A stretch of 14,099 nt of DNA from an uncultured Lachnospiraceae bacterium (GCA_910584695.1 CAJUBR010000072.1:1-14099); one strand, 5' to 3'; counted from the stretch's first letter, positions 1-7,485 are shown. Notes: a model not told the origin generated them from the sequence alone. Numbers and translations are program-made.

Positions 1-41
1 CTCGCTAAGTATTCAGGCATTTCGCTGCTTGTCGCTCGTAA

Positions 42-80
42 TGGTACGTAAGGTGCCAAAATACGGCACCTTACGTACCA
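42..80. repeat. Perfect 16-bp inverted repeat (stem-loop)
   Basis: The arms at 42-57 (TGGTACGTAAGGTGCC) and 65-80 (GGCACCTTACGTACCA) are exact reverse complements separated by a 7-nt A-rich loop. No T-run follows on either strand, so it is not a classic intrinsic terminator. It lies in a stretch with no credible gene between the window edge and queC. It could be a dispersed REP/MITE-like intergenic element, a processed RNA hairpin, or a terminator variant for a gene left of the window. The structure is seen directly; the role is unknown. Confidence 0.8.
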
Positions 81-102
81 ACGGCTCCAAAGCACCCGGC
101 TT

Positions 103-132
103 ATGACATTGTCTATATTGCACAACTAGATT
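103..132 (+). promoter_or_regulatory. Weak candidate promoter for queC
   Basis: ATGACA (103-108, five of six matches to TTGACA) lies 18 nt before TAGATT (127-132, four of six matches to TATAAT). Transcription would start near 139-140, leaving a leader of about 54 nt. The match is only moderate and no other signal supports it. Confidence 0.25.
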
Positions 133-193
133 TTAAAATATGGAGTTTCACAATTATCTATTGATGAATGAATAAGAAAGGAAAGAAAGAGAA

Positions 194-892
194 ATGAATA
201 GGAATACAAGAAATAAAAAGGCTGCAGTAGTGGTATTCAGCGGTGGACAGGACAGTACAACCTGCCTGTTATGGGCACTGAAACAGTATGAAGAGGTGAT
301 CGCAGTATCCTTTGATTATGGACAGAAACACAAAGCAGAACTGGAATGTGCAAAAGAGATTACAGAAGAATTAAATGTAGAGTGGCATGTGATGGATATG
401 GGACTGTTAAATCAGTTAGCTCCGAATTCCCTGACCAGAAAGGATATTTTAGTCGATGAGAAGGCACCTCTTAAAGGGACACCAAACAGTGTAGTTGACG
501 GAAGAAATATGTTATTTTTAACGTTTGCAGCGGTATTTGCAAAACAAAGAGGGATTACGGATTTGATTACCGGTGTATCACAGAGTGATTTTTCGGGATA
601 TCCTGACTGCAGGGATGTATTTATTAAATCGCTGAATACCACATTGAATTTGGCAATGGAATATACATTCTGTATTGAAACACCCCTTATGTGGATAGAT
701 AAAGCGGATACGTGGAAACTGGCAGATGATTTGGGGAAAATTGATTTTGTACGTGAAAGGACGCTGACTTGTTACAACGGTATCAAAGGAGACGGTTGTG
801 GAAACTGTCCAAGCTGTACATTAAGAAAAAAAGGCTATGAAGAGTTTGTAAAACGATATAAAATAAGCCATTCATTGACTGACGGGGTGTGA
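194..892 (+). CDS. queC: 7-cyano-7-deazaguanine synthase QueC
   Basis: QueC converts 7-carboxy-7-deazaguanine to preQ0 using ATP and ammonia, a cytosolic step of the queuosine tRNA-modification pathway. The 232-residue protein is near the family length of about 220-230. An ATP-pyrophosphatase P-loop SGGQDS is at residues 16-21. DYGQKHKAEL lies at 41-50 and the GVSQSDFSGYPDCR segment typical of QueC at 127-140. A C-terminal zinc site is formed by Cys193 and the GCGNCPSC cluster (Cys202, 205, 208). The ATG is preceded by purine-rich AGAAAGGA (175-182). No queD, queE or queF follows, and no preQ1 riboswitch is visible in the leader, so the gene appears separate from its pathway partners at least on its downstream side. 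Family assignment is firm. Confidence 0.96.
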   Translation: MNRNTRNKKAAVVVFSGGQDSTTCLLWALKQYEEVIAVSFDYGQKHKAELECAKEITEELNVEWHVMDMGLLNQLAPNSLTRKDILVDEKAPLKGTPNSVVDGRNMLFLTFAAVFAKQRGITDLITGVSQSDFSGYPDCRDVFIKSLNTTLNLAMEYTFCIETPLMWIDKADTWKLADDLGKIDFVRERTLTCYNGIKGDGCGNCPSCTLRKKGYEEFVKRYKISHSLTDGV

Positions 893-928
893 ATGGTGTC
901 CTTATGACTGTGCGTTCGTTAAATTTTC

Positions 929-958
929 TTGCCATATATTGGTAGGTTGGAGTATAAT
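929..958 (+). promoter_or_regulatory. Promoter of the lipid kinase gene
   Basis: TTGCCA (929-934, five of six matches to TTGACA) and a perfect TATAAT (953-958) are separated by 18 nt, a good sigma-A-type promoter. Transcription would begin near 965, giving a leader of about 70 nt. A second TATAAT at 966-971 has no well-spaced -35 box. This is the likely start of a transcript running through the lipid kinase, glmM and the muramidase, since no terminator is visible between them. Confidence 0.6.
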
Positions 959-998
959 ATATTGGTATAATTTAGATAAAGTAATTTAGGTATTGGTA
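937..998 (+). repeat. Three direct TATTGGTA repeats around the promoter
   Basis: TATTGGTA occurs at 937-944, 960-967 and 991-998. The first two belong to a longer exact copy, ATATATTGGTA, at 934-944 and 957-967. A second word, TAATTTAG, is also doubled (968-975 and 982-989). The first copy lies in the -35/-10 spacer and the second just after the -10 box, so a regulator binding site is possible, but the region is AT-rich and chance cannot be excluded. Confidence 0.45.
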
Positions 999-1018
999 AA
1001 AGCAGGATATTATATAAC

Positions 1019-1024
1019 AGGAGG
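1019..1024 (+). promoter_or_regulatory. Ribosome binding site fixing a TTG start
   Basis: AGGAGG ends 12 nt before TTG at 1037. No ATG or GTG in frame lies closer, and TTG is immediately followed by the conserved N-terminal beta strand of the kinase, so TTG is the probable initiation codon. Confidence 0.7.
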
Positions 1025-1036
1025 CTTTGGATCATA

Positions 1037-1921
1037 TTGAAAAATCTGTTATTTATCGTTAACCCATCGGCTGGCAAAAAACATATAAAAAGCAAGTTAT
1101 TTGAAATTGTAGATTTGTTTGTAAAAGCAGATTATAACGTAAGGGTTTATCCGACTCAGGCAAAAGAAGATGCACTCCGGCTTGTGTCAGAAGAAGGCTG
1201 GCTTTATGATGTGATTGTCTGTGCAGGTGGTGACGGAACATTGGATGAGGTAGTGACAGGCTGCATGAAATGCGGTTGCGATACGCCAATCGGTTATATT
1301 CCTTGTGGAACCACCAATGATTTTGCAAAAAGTCTGGGGATTCCCAAAGATCCCATTCGGGCAGCTAAGCGGATTGTGAAATATCAGCCACAGCCCATTG
1401 ATGTAGGTTCTTTTAACGGGGACTTTTTTGTCTATGTGGCAGCGTTTGGGGCATTTACGGATGTTACCTACACAACACCACAGGAGTATAAGAATTATTT
1501 TGGGCACATGGCATATGTAATAGAAGGAATCAAGAGTGTGACCAGCCTTACATCCTATCATTTAAAGGTAGAATATGATGATTATGTGATAGAGGATGAT
1601 TTTTTTCTTGGAATGATTACAAATTCTCTGACGGTAGGAGGATTTCAAAATCCGAACAGTAAGATTGCGTTACTGGATGACGGTATGTATGAAGCACTGT
1701 TTGTAAAGTATCCTACGAATCCCATTGATCTGCAGGCGACAGTATCAGCGTATCTGATGGGGGAATTTAATCCGGAATATATGTATCAGTTTAAGGCACA
1801 AAGAATCGTAGTGGAAAGTCCGGAGGTCATTCCGTGGACATTAGATGGGGAATTTGGTGGCAATGTATCTCGTGCAGAGGTTTTGAATTTGAAACATGCA
1901 TTAAATATTATTAAAAAGTAG
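1037..1921 (+). CDS. Diacylglycerol/lipid kinase family protein (DagK/YegS/BmrU)
   Basis: This is an ATP-dependent lipid kinase of the DAGK catalytic family, probably acting at the inner membrane face to phosphorylate diacylglycerol or a related lipid. The 294 residues match the family's usual 290-300. VNPSAG is at residues 8-13, the nucleotide-binding GGDGT at 64-68, and IPCGTTNDFA at 88-97. The C-terminal beta-sandwich domain contains LLDDGMYEALFV (212-223) and LDGE (269-272). It starts at TTG behind AGGAGG. In Gram-positive bacteria DgkB-type enzymes recycle the diacylglycerol released when phosphatidylglycerol is used for lipoteichoic acid, which would suit the wall-polymer genes nearby; that link is inference. 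The DGMYE segment has Glu where Asp is common. The lipid substrate cannot be read from the sequence, so no symbol is given. glmM follows after 18 nt. Confidence 0.9.
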   Translation: MKNLLFIVNPSAGKKHIKSKLFEIVDLFVKADYNVRVYPTQAKEDALRLVSEEGWLYDVIVCAGGDGTLDEVVTGCMKCGCDTPIGYIPCGTTNDFAKSLGIPKDPIRAAKRIVKYQPQPIDVGSFNGDFFVYVAAFGAFTDVTYTTPQEYKNYFGHMAYVIEGIKSVTSLTSYHLKVEYDDYVIEDDFFLGMITNSLTVGGFQNPNSKIALLDDGMYEALFVKYPTNPIDLQATVSAYLMGEFNPEYMYQFKAQRIVVESPEVIPWTLDGEFGGNVSRAEVLNLKHALNIIKK

Positions 1922-1939
1922 CAGATAAAGGAGAGAATT

Positions 1940-3292
1940 ATGGGTAAGTATTTTGGTACAGATGGTTTCCGAGGGGAAGCTAATATAGATTTAACGGTAG
2001 AGCATGCATATAAGGTAGGAAGATATTTAGGTTATTATTACGGAAAGAATCATAAGGATGGAAAAGCAGGTATTGTAATTGGAAAGGATACAAGGCGTTC
2101 CTCTTATATGTTTGAATATTCTCTAGTTGCGGGGCTTACTGCCAGTGGTGCAGATGTATATCTGATGCATGTAACCCCAACACCGAGTGTTTCTTATGTT
2201 GTGCGTCTGGATGAATTTGACTGTGGAATTATGATTTCTGCAAGTCATAATCCGTATTATGATAATGGGATTAAGGTGATCAATGGTCAGGGATACAAAT
2301 TAGAAGCAAATGTGGAGGCTGAGATTGAAGCATATATTGACGGTGAGATCCCGGAGATTCCATTTGCGAAAAGAGAGCAGATTGGTAAGACAGTAGATTA
2401 TTCTATGGGAAGAAACCGATATATCGGATATTTGATGACGTTGGCAACCCGGTCTTATAAGAAGATGCGTGTGGGACTTGATTGTGCAAACGGGGCAGCA
2501 TCAACAGTGGCAAAGGCGGTTTTTGAGGCATTAGGGGCGAAAACATATGTGATACACAATACTCCTGACGGAACGAATATCAATGATGGATGCGGCTCTA
2601 CCCATATTGAACAATTAAAACAGCTGGTAAAAGATCAACAGTTGGATATTGGCTTTGCATATGACGGGGATGCTGACCGGTGTCTGGCGGTAGACGAAAC
2701 AGGTGAAGTGATAGATGGGGATAAGATACTATATGCCTGTGGATGTTATTTGTCAGAACGGGGAGAACTTAGCAATAATACGGTTGTGACCACGGTTATG
2801 TCAAATCTGGGATTATACAAAGCATTTGATAATAAAGGAATCCGTTATGAGAAGACTGCAGTTGGCGATAAATATGTGTTTGAAAATATGATGGAAAATG
2901 GTCATTCACTGGGAGGAGAACAGAGCGGGCATATTATATTCAGTAAATATGCCACAACCGGTGATGGAGTCCTTACGTCTATTAAGTTGATGGAAGTGAT
3001 TTTGGAAAAAAAGATGAAGGCATCAGAATTATTCCGGGATATAAAGATATATCCACAGCTTCTGGTAAATGTAAGGGTGAAGAGTAAGCCGGAAGCACGG
3101 GCAGATGAAGATGTGATAGCAGCAGTGAAAAGGGTTGAAGAAGTTTTGGGAGATGAAGGACGCATTCTGCTTCGGGAAAGCGGAACGGAACCGGTTTTAC
3201 GGGTTATGGTGGAAGCAGCGACCGATGAACTTTGCAAAAAGTATGTGGATGAAGTTGTGCAGGTGATTAAGGAGAAAGGACACGAAGTATAG
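1940..3292 (+). CDS. glmM: Phosphoglucosamine mutase GlmM
   Basis: GlmM interconverts glucosamine-6-phosphate and glucosamine-1-phosphate in the cytosol, feeding UDP-GlcNAc for peptidoglycan and wall polymers. At 450 residues it has the usual family length. The family start KYFGTDGFRG is at residues 3-12. The active-site loop ISASHNP (99-105) contains the phosphoserine, Ser102. The metal loop DGDADR is at 242-247, the sugar-binding GEQSGH at 326-331, and the phosphate-binding RESGTEP at 412-418, giving the four-domain alpha-D-phosphohexomutase order. AAAGGAG (1927-1933) sits 6 nt before the ATG. The 18-nt gap from the lipid kinase and the 15-nt gap to the muramidase suggest one operon. GlmM is favoured over other phosphohexomutases by the KYFGTDGFRG start and the length. 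Confidence 0.96.
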   Translation: MGKYFGTDGFRGEANIDLTVEHAYKVGRYLGYYYGKNHKDGKAGIVIGKDTRRSSYMFEYSLVAGLTASGADVYLMHVTPTPSVSYVVRLDEFDCGIMISASHNPYYDNGIKVINGQGYKLEANVEAEIEAYIDGEIPEIPFAKREQIGKTVDYSMGRNRYIGYLMTLATRSYKKMRVGLDCANGAASTVAKAVFEALGAKTYVIHNTPDGTNINDGCGSTHIEQLKQLVKDQQLDIGFAYDGDADRCLAVDETGEVIDGDKILYACGCYLSERGELSNNTVVTTVMSNLGLYKAFDNKGIRYEKTAVGDKYVFENMMENGHSLGGEQSGHIIFSKYATTGDGVLTSIKLMEVILEKKMKASELFRDIKIYPQLLVNVRVKSKPEARADEDVIAAVKRVEEVLGDEGRILLRESGTEPVLRVMVEAATDELCKKYVDEVVQVIKEKGHEV

Positions 3293-3297
3293 GGAAT

Positions 3298-3301
3298 GGA
3301 G
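3298..3301 (+). promoter_or_regulatory. Ribosome binding site choosing the muramidase start
   Basis: GGAG lies 6 nt before ATG at 3308. An alternative in-frame ATG at 3296 has only AGGGA directly abutting it, too close to function. Starting at 3308 also gives a compact signal peptide beginning MKKNMGKRWW. Confidence 0.6.
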
Positions 3302-3307
3302 ATAAGA

Positions 3308-4882
3308 ATGAAGAAAAATATGGGAAAACGGTGGTGGTACAAGGCAATCGTGTTTTTTGGAGTAGCTATGATGGCTTTTACCTGCATAAGCAGTACTGCT
3401 TATGCAGATACACACAAAAATGGCTGGGTTAATGGATATTATTATAAGAACAATGAAAAACAGAAATCCAAGTGGATAAAAGATGGCAAGAATACTTATT
3501 ATGTAGACAGTAAAGGAAAAAAATTAACCGGCTGGCATAAAATCGGAAAATCTTATTATTTTTTTAATCAAAAAGGTAATAACTATAAAAAGGGGAAAAA
3601 AATTGGCACCCAGATTACGCAACTGAGTAACAGGGTTGTTACTATGGGAATTGATGTATCTACCTGGCAGGGGACGATTGACTGGGACAAGGTGAAGGCT
3701 TCCGGTGTGAATTTTGTTATGATTCGAATCGGATATGGAAAGGGAAGATATGGAAGTAAAAACTGTACTTTGGACAACCGTTTCAAATCCTATGTAAAGG
3801 GAGCTTCGGAGGCAGGAATTCCGATTGGAATTTACTTTTATTCCTATGCGACGTCAGAAAAGCAGGCATTAAAGGAAGCGGAATTTACAATTGAAAAGCT
3901 TGATGGGATACCGGTATCCTTTCCGGTTGCCTATGATATTGAAGATGCCTATATTTTAAAACATACATCAAAGGCAAAGAGAACTGCTATGGCAAAAACG
4001 TATATGGACACGATTGCGGCAGCGGGATATTATCCAATGTTTTACTGTAATCAGACATGGTATAATACTTATCTGAATGCAGATGAATTGGAGGATTACG
4101 ATTTCTGGTATGCAAGATATACATATCAGGAGCCGGATATCAGCGAATATCCTTATACAATGTGGCAGGCTACTTCAACCCAGAAAATAAATGGGATTGC
4201 AGAGAATACGGTGGATATTGATTTTCTTTATAAAGATTATTCGGACGTGATTAAGACCAGAAAGACAGCATTGAAATATGGATGGCATAAAGAAGCTGGA
4301 AAATGGCAGTATTATGATAAGGGAAAGAAAAGAAAGAGTGGTTGGTTTACCATTGCAGGCAATACGTATTATTTAAGTTCTGCAGGTGCACGTACAGGAT
4401 GGCAGACGATATCCGGTAAAAAGTATTATTTTAACGATAAGGGTGAAATGCAGACCGGTTTTACCAAAATCGGTTCAAAGCGGTATTTGTTTAGTGAAAA
4501 CGGTATTTTGCAGACAACGACAAAAGAAAAAGGAGTAACGATTGACCGGAATGGTGTGTGCCATATTAAAAAGGGATGGTACAAGGATGGTAAGGGTAAA
4601 TATTTTTACCGTAATGCTGACGGAAGTCTTGCAAAGAATAAGTGGATTACATCAAAAGGAAAGAAGTATTATGTAGGAAGCAATCAGAGAAGAACTGTTG
4701 GATTTAAAACAATAAAAGGGAAAAAATATTACTTTAACAGCAACGGTGTAATGAAGAAGGGATGGCTGACCTATAAGGGGCATAAGTACTATTTTAAGAA
4801 AAATGGTGAGATGGTAAAGGGAAAGACAATCAAGATTAAAGGCAGAAAATATACCTTTAAGAAAAATGGACAGCTAAAGTGA
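3308..4882 (+). CDS. Secreted GH25 muramidase with wall-binding repeats
   Basis: This is a predicted N-acetylmuramidase (lysozyme, glycoside hydrolase family 25) that cuts the beta-1,4 bond between MurNAc and GlcNAc outside the cell. From ATG 3308 (524 residues) it has a basic, hydrophobic signal peptide with a likely cut after Ala33 (STAYA|D). Roughly three aromatic/glycine repeats follow (about 39-96), then the GH25 barrel (about 112-312), with GIDVSTWQG carrying Asp116 and YDIED carrying Asp210 and Glu212, the expected catalytic acidic residues. The C-terminal third (about 325-524) is some nine Lys/Tyr-rich repeats of the type GWxxIxGKKYYFNxxGxM, resembling CW_binding_1/choline-binding repeats. 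The repeats probably anchor it to a wall polymer. It abuts glmM and lies 61 nt before the polymer cluster. Both activity and binding ligand are inferred. An upstream ATG at 3296 is possible but has a poorer ribosome site. Confidence 0.92.
   Translation: MKKNMGKRWWYKAIVFFGVAMMAFTCISSTAYADTHKNGWVNGYYYKNNEKQKSKWIKDGKNTYYVDSKGKKLTGWHKIGKSYYFFNQKGNNYKKGKKIGTQITQLSNRVVTMGIDVSTWQGTIDWDKVKASGVNFVMIRIGYGKGRYGSKNCTLDNRFKSYVKGASEAGIPIGIYFYSYATSEKQALKEAEFTIEKLDGIPVSFPVAYDIEDAYILKHTSKAKRTAMAKTYMDTIAAAGYYPMFYCNQTWYNTYLNADELEDYDFWYARYTYQEPDISEYPYTMWQATSTQKINGIAENTVDIDFLYKDYSDVIKTRKTALKYGWHKEAGKWQYYDKGKKRKSGWFTIAGNTYYLSSAGARTGWQTISGKKYYFNDKGEMQTGFTKIGSKRYLFSENGILQTTTKEKGVTIDRNGVCHIKKGWYKDGKGKYFYRNADGSLAKNKWITSKGKKYYVGSNQRRTVGFKTIKGKKYYFNSNGVMKKGWLTYKGHKYYFKKNGEMVKGKTIKIKGRKYTFKKNGQLK
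3382..3407. repeat. Perfect 26-bp palindrome within the signal-peptide codons
   Basis: The 13-base half CTGCATAAGCAGT (3382-3394) is followed directly by its exact reverse complement ACTGCTTATGCAG (3395-3407). After one mismatch (3381/3408) two more pairs match outward. It encodes the end of the signal peptide, around the predicted cleavage site. It could form a cruciform, an mRNA hairpin about 75 nt after the start codon, or a dyad-symmetric protein site. The symmetry is seen directly; no function is established. Confidence 0.85.
4280..4879 (+). repeat. Tandem wall-binding repeat array in the muramidase
   Basis: About nine degenerate protein repeats of about 20 residues each run to the end of the gene. 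The core is Gly-Trp/Phe, a short turn, then Gly-Lys-Lys-Tyr-Tyr-Phe and Asn-Gly (for example GKKYYFN, GHKYYF, GRKYTF). One unit is stretched by an insertion (KEKGVTIDRNGVCHIKKG). A shorter set of about three related units precedes the catalytic domain at roughly 3422-3595. The Lys-rich character suggests binding to an anionic polymer, which is an inference. Confidence 0.8.
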
Positions 4883-4943
4883 TAATATAAAATTTGATTT
4901 TGGCAGATGGATGTCATGGTAAAAGATAACGGAGAATGGTAAC

Positions 4944-6311
4944 ATGAAAAAACGAGAGCAGTTTAAGAGAATTATTAATTTTTTTGAAGGATTTGTAATA
5001 TTAGCTTTACATATAGCTATATTTGCGTTTGTCTGGTATGGCTCTTATGTAGAACAATTGGAAATTCCGTTTTTTCGAAAAGGTGACTGGGCAGTGATCG
5101 GCATCTACGGATTAGTTCTCTTTTTATTGATTAGTTTGTATGGAGGATTTAAAATTGGATATCTGCGTTTGATGGATGTATTGTATTCCCAGATCCTCTC
5201 TTTACTTTGTGCGAATCTTTTTGCTTATATTCAGGTTGTTTTGATCAGTAGGAAATACCTGAGTGCACTGCCGATTTTGAAAATGACGATATGCCAGATT
5301 GGAATCATCCTGGTTTGGGTTTTTATCTGTAAGCTGATTTATGCAGCTCTGTATCCGCCAAGACAGATGCTTTTGGTCTGTTATGACAGGGATCCGGATG
5401 ACATGATCATGAAAATGAGTTCCAGACAGGATAAGTATGAGATTTGTGATATTGCGGATTTAACGGAAGAACCGTTAGAAGGTGTCTGTGATATGGTTGC
5501 AGACTATGAGGCAGTTTTGATTTATGACATTCCGGCATACGAGCGCAACGTTATCTTAAAGAGATGTTTTACAGAAAGTGTCAGAACTTATGTTACGCCA
5601 AAAATATCAGATATCCTTTTAAGAGGGGCGGATAATATTCATTTGTTTGATACACCTCTTTATTTATCAAGGAATAAAGGACTGTCCGGGGATCAGATCA
5701 TTTTTAAACGCTTGCTGGATCTGGTGATCAGCATACCGGTTTCTGTTATCCTGTTACCGTTGTTTTTGATCATTGCATTTCTGATCAAGGTATATGACGG
5801 AGGTCCGGTTTTATATAAGCAGCCGCGGCTTACGTTAAACGGTAAGGTTTTTAATATTTATAAGTTTAGAAGTATGCGTATGGATTCGGAACGGGATGGT
5901 GCACAACTGGCAAAAAAGAATGATAACCGTGTTACACCAGTTGGAAAGGTATTAAGGGCACTTCATTTTGATGAATTTCCACAGTTGATCAATATCATTA
6001 AGGGAGATATGTCTTTAGTGGGACCGAGACCGGAACGGCCTGAAATTGCAGAACAATATGAAGCCATTATTCCGGAATTTAATTTCCGTCTAAAAGTAAA
6101 AGCCGGACTTACCGGCTATGCACAGGTTTATGGTAAATATAATACAACACCTTATGATAAGCTTAAACTGGATTTGACTTATGTTGAAAATTATTCCTTT
6201 TGGCTGGATATTAAGTTGTTGATGCTGACATTTAAGATACTGTTCCAAAAGGAAAATACCGAAGGAATTGATGCAAATCAGGTTACAGCAGTGAAAGGAA
6301 AAAAGGAGTAG
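4944..6311 (+). CDS. Polyprenyl-phosphate sugar-1-phosphate transferase (initiating enzyme)
   Basis: This is a membrane enzyme of the bacterial sugar transferase family (WbaP/EpsE-like) that moves a sugar-1-phosphate from a nucleotide sugar to undecaprenyl phosphate, starting a surface polymer. Its 455 residues hold four predicted N-terminal membrane segments (about 12-33, 49-67, 79-102, 112-136), a cytosolic linker, a fifth hydrophobic stretch (257-281) typical of the re-entrant membrane helix, then the catalytic domain. Diagnostic motifs are KFRSMRMD (307-314), the catalytic Asp-Glu pair in DEFPQLIN (343-350), SLVGPRP (357-363) and KAGLTGYAQVYG (386-397). GGAG (4931-4934) sits 9 nt before ATG. 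It heads the polymer cluster, and the next gene starts 7 nt after its stop. It is unrelated to TagO, the usual teichoic acid initiator. The sugar (glucose, galactose, an N-acetyl-hexosamine or other) cannot be told. Confidence 0.92.
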   Translation: MKKREQFKRIINFFEGFVILALHIAIFAFVWYGSYVEQLEIPFFRKGDWAVIGIYGLVLFLLISLYGGFKIGYLRLMDVLYSQILSLLCANLFAYIQVVLISRKYLSALPILKMTICQIGIILVWVFICKLIYAALYPPRQMLLVCYDRDPDDMIMKMSSRQDKYEICDIADLTEEPLEGVCDMVADYEAVLIYDIPAYERNVILKRCFTESVRTYVTPKISDILLRGADNIHLFDTPLYLSRNKGLSGDQIIFKRLLDLVISIPVSVILLPLFLIIAFLIKVYDGGPVLYKQPRLTLNGKVFNIYKFRSMRMDSERDGAQLAKKNDNRVTPVGKVLRALHFDEFPQLINIIKGDMSLVGPRPERPEIAEQYEAIIPEFNFRLKVKAGLTGYAQVYGKYNTTPYDKLKLDLTYVENYSFWLDIKLLMLTFKILFQKENTEGIDANQVTAVKGKKE

Positions 6312-6318
6312 TTTTCAG

Positions 6319-7485
6319 ATGAGTCCTGCATTTTTAAAGGTAATGATTTCGGATGCGATAAAGATTGTGACGTTTCTGTTCCGTATCCTGCCGATCAAAA
6401 AAAACAGAATATTGTTTACCGGACTTACAGGTGGGAAAAACTATGATTATTCCTGTAATCCCAAGTACTTATATGAATATATGAGGGATCATTTTCCCGG
6501 ACGGTTTGAGTATGTATGGGCTGTCGGTGATAAGAAAAAATATGCTTTTTTAGAAGAAGAAGGAGTGAAGCTTATAAAGCATTTTACTGTTTCTTCTTTT
6601 CCTATGTTATTGACTTCCGGAGTAATTATAACAAATGGTTCTTATGCTCCATGGTTTCCGTTTCGGAAGAAACAGTATGTAATTAACACATGGCATGGCG
6701 GGGGAGCCTATAAAAAGGTGGAAAATGACAGACCGGATGCAGATTGGGCAACCAGGAAAAGAGCAGAGTTTTGTGCAGGTAACATTGATTTGTTTCTTGC
6801 AAGCTGTAAAGTGCAGGAAGAGAATATGATTCGGAAAACATTTCTCTATAAAGGAGAGGTTTTAAGAGAGGGAACCCCACGGAATGACAGACTGGTAAAC
6901 GGCAGCTTGAAAGAGATGGCGGGTGAGGTGAGAAAAAAATACCATATACCGGATGGCGGAAAGATCATATTATATGCTCCAACTTACCGGAGGACAAGTG
7001 TTCCAGTAGAATTGGACAGCGACAGACTGCTTTCCTATATGGGTAAGGAATGGTATGTTATGAGCCGATATCACAGATACCAGAATGAAGATATGGGAAT
7101 CAGTGTAAAAGGGGATAAGGTGATCGATGTTATGGAATACCCGGATATGCAGGAACTTCTTTGTGCAGCAGATATGCTGATTACCGATTATTCTTCCTGT
7201 GTATGGGATTATGCATTTTTAAAAAGACCCTGCTTTTTGTTTGTACCGGATAAGGAAGAGTACATGCAAAATACTGGTTTTTATGTCAGTGTTGATCAGT
7301 GGCCATTTTTACAGGCAGAAAGCATGGAGGAACTGATCCGGAAAATAGATGAATATGAACCGGAGAAGGCAGAGATTTTGGTTGAAAAGCATTTAAAAGA
7401 GCTTGGCAGTTATGAAAAAGGAGAATGCTGCCGCAAAGTAGCGGATAAGATTTGTGAGCGAGAGGATGGACATGAGAGAGGTTAA
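6319..7485 (+). CDS. Divergent TagB-like CDP-polyol phosphotransferase
   Basis: This belongs to the CDP-glycerol glycerophosphotransferase family (TagB/TagF/TarL), cytosolic-face enzymes that pass glycerol- or ribitol-phosphate from a CDP-polyol to a lipid-linked acceptor. At 388 residues it is near TagB length and lacks an N-terminal extension. Family landmarks are WHGGGAYKK (125-133), EGTPRNDRL (184-192), LYAPTYRR (218-225) and LITDYSS (287-293). It differs from the two other copies in this cluster: the usual WHACGAFK reads WHGGGAYK, and the Lys-x-His-Pro-Phe block reads SRYHRY (249-254), so a residue contributing to phosphate or donor handling may be changed. GGAG (6305-6308), overlapping the end of the previous gene, is 10 nt before the ATG. 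It overlaps the next gene by 14 nt. It may add the priming unit rather than polymerise (inference). Confidence 0.85.
   Translation: MSPAFLKVMISDAIKIVTFLFRILPIKKNRILFTGLTGGKNYDYSCNPKYLYEYMRDHFPGRFEYVWAVGDKKKYAFLEEEGVKLIKHFTVSSFPMLLTSGVIITNGSYAPWFPFRKKQYVINTWHGGGAYKKVENDRPDADWATRKRAEFCAGNIDLFLASCKVQEENMIRKTFLYKGEVLREGTPRNDRLVNGSLKEMAGEVRKKYHIPDGGKIILYAPTYRRTSVPVELDSDRLLSYMGKEWYVMSRYHRYQNEDMGISVKGDKVIDVMEYPDMQELLCAADMLITDYSSCVWDYAFLKRPCFLFVPDKEEYMQNTGFYVSVDQWPFLQAESMEELIRKIDEYEPEKAEILVEKHLKELGSYEKGECCRKVADKICEREDGHERG
7461..7465 (+). promoter_or_regulatory. Ribosome binding site choosing the GT2 start
   Basis: AGAGG lies 6 nt before ATG at 7472. Upstream in-frame GTG at 7454 has no good site, and ATG at 7466 directly abuts AGAGG. 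ATG 7472 leads straight into the conserved VSVIMPFHNG strand. Confidence 0.55.

Noticed and set aside
42..80. Intrinsic terminator
   Set aside because: The stem is strong but no T-run follows on either strand.
2..103. Tail of a gene entering from the left
   Set aside because: One + frame is open for about 33 codons, but it runs through the inverted repeat and shows no recognisable protein pattern.
81..193. preQ1 riboswitch in the queC leader
   Set aside because: No preQ1-I or preQ1-II type stem plus A-rich tail pattern is visible; the leader is AT-rich and unstructured.
1187..1561. Minus-strand 124-residue reading frame
   Set aside because: It lies wholly opposite the lipid kinase gene, has no ribosome site and is Cys/His-rich in the manner of a shadow frame.
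2902..3387. Minus-strand 161-residue reading frame
   Set aside because: It is antisense to the end of glmM and the start of the muramidase, with Ser/Thr-rich low-complexity content expected of a shadow.
4883..4943. Promoter ahead of the sugar transferase
   Set aside because: TTGATT at 4894-4899 has only TGGTAA or TAAAAG at possible -10 spacing, and the resulting start would fall on the ribosome site.
7454..7471. GTG start for the GT2 gene
   Set aside because: It has no good ribosome site; ATG at 7472 has AGAGG at proper spacing and leads into the conserved first strand.
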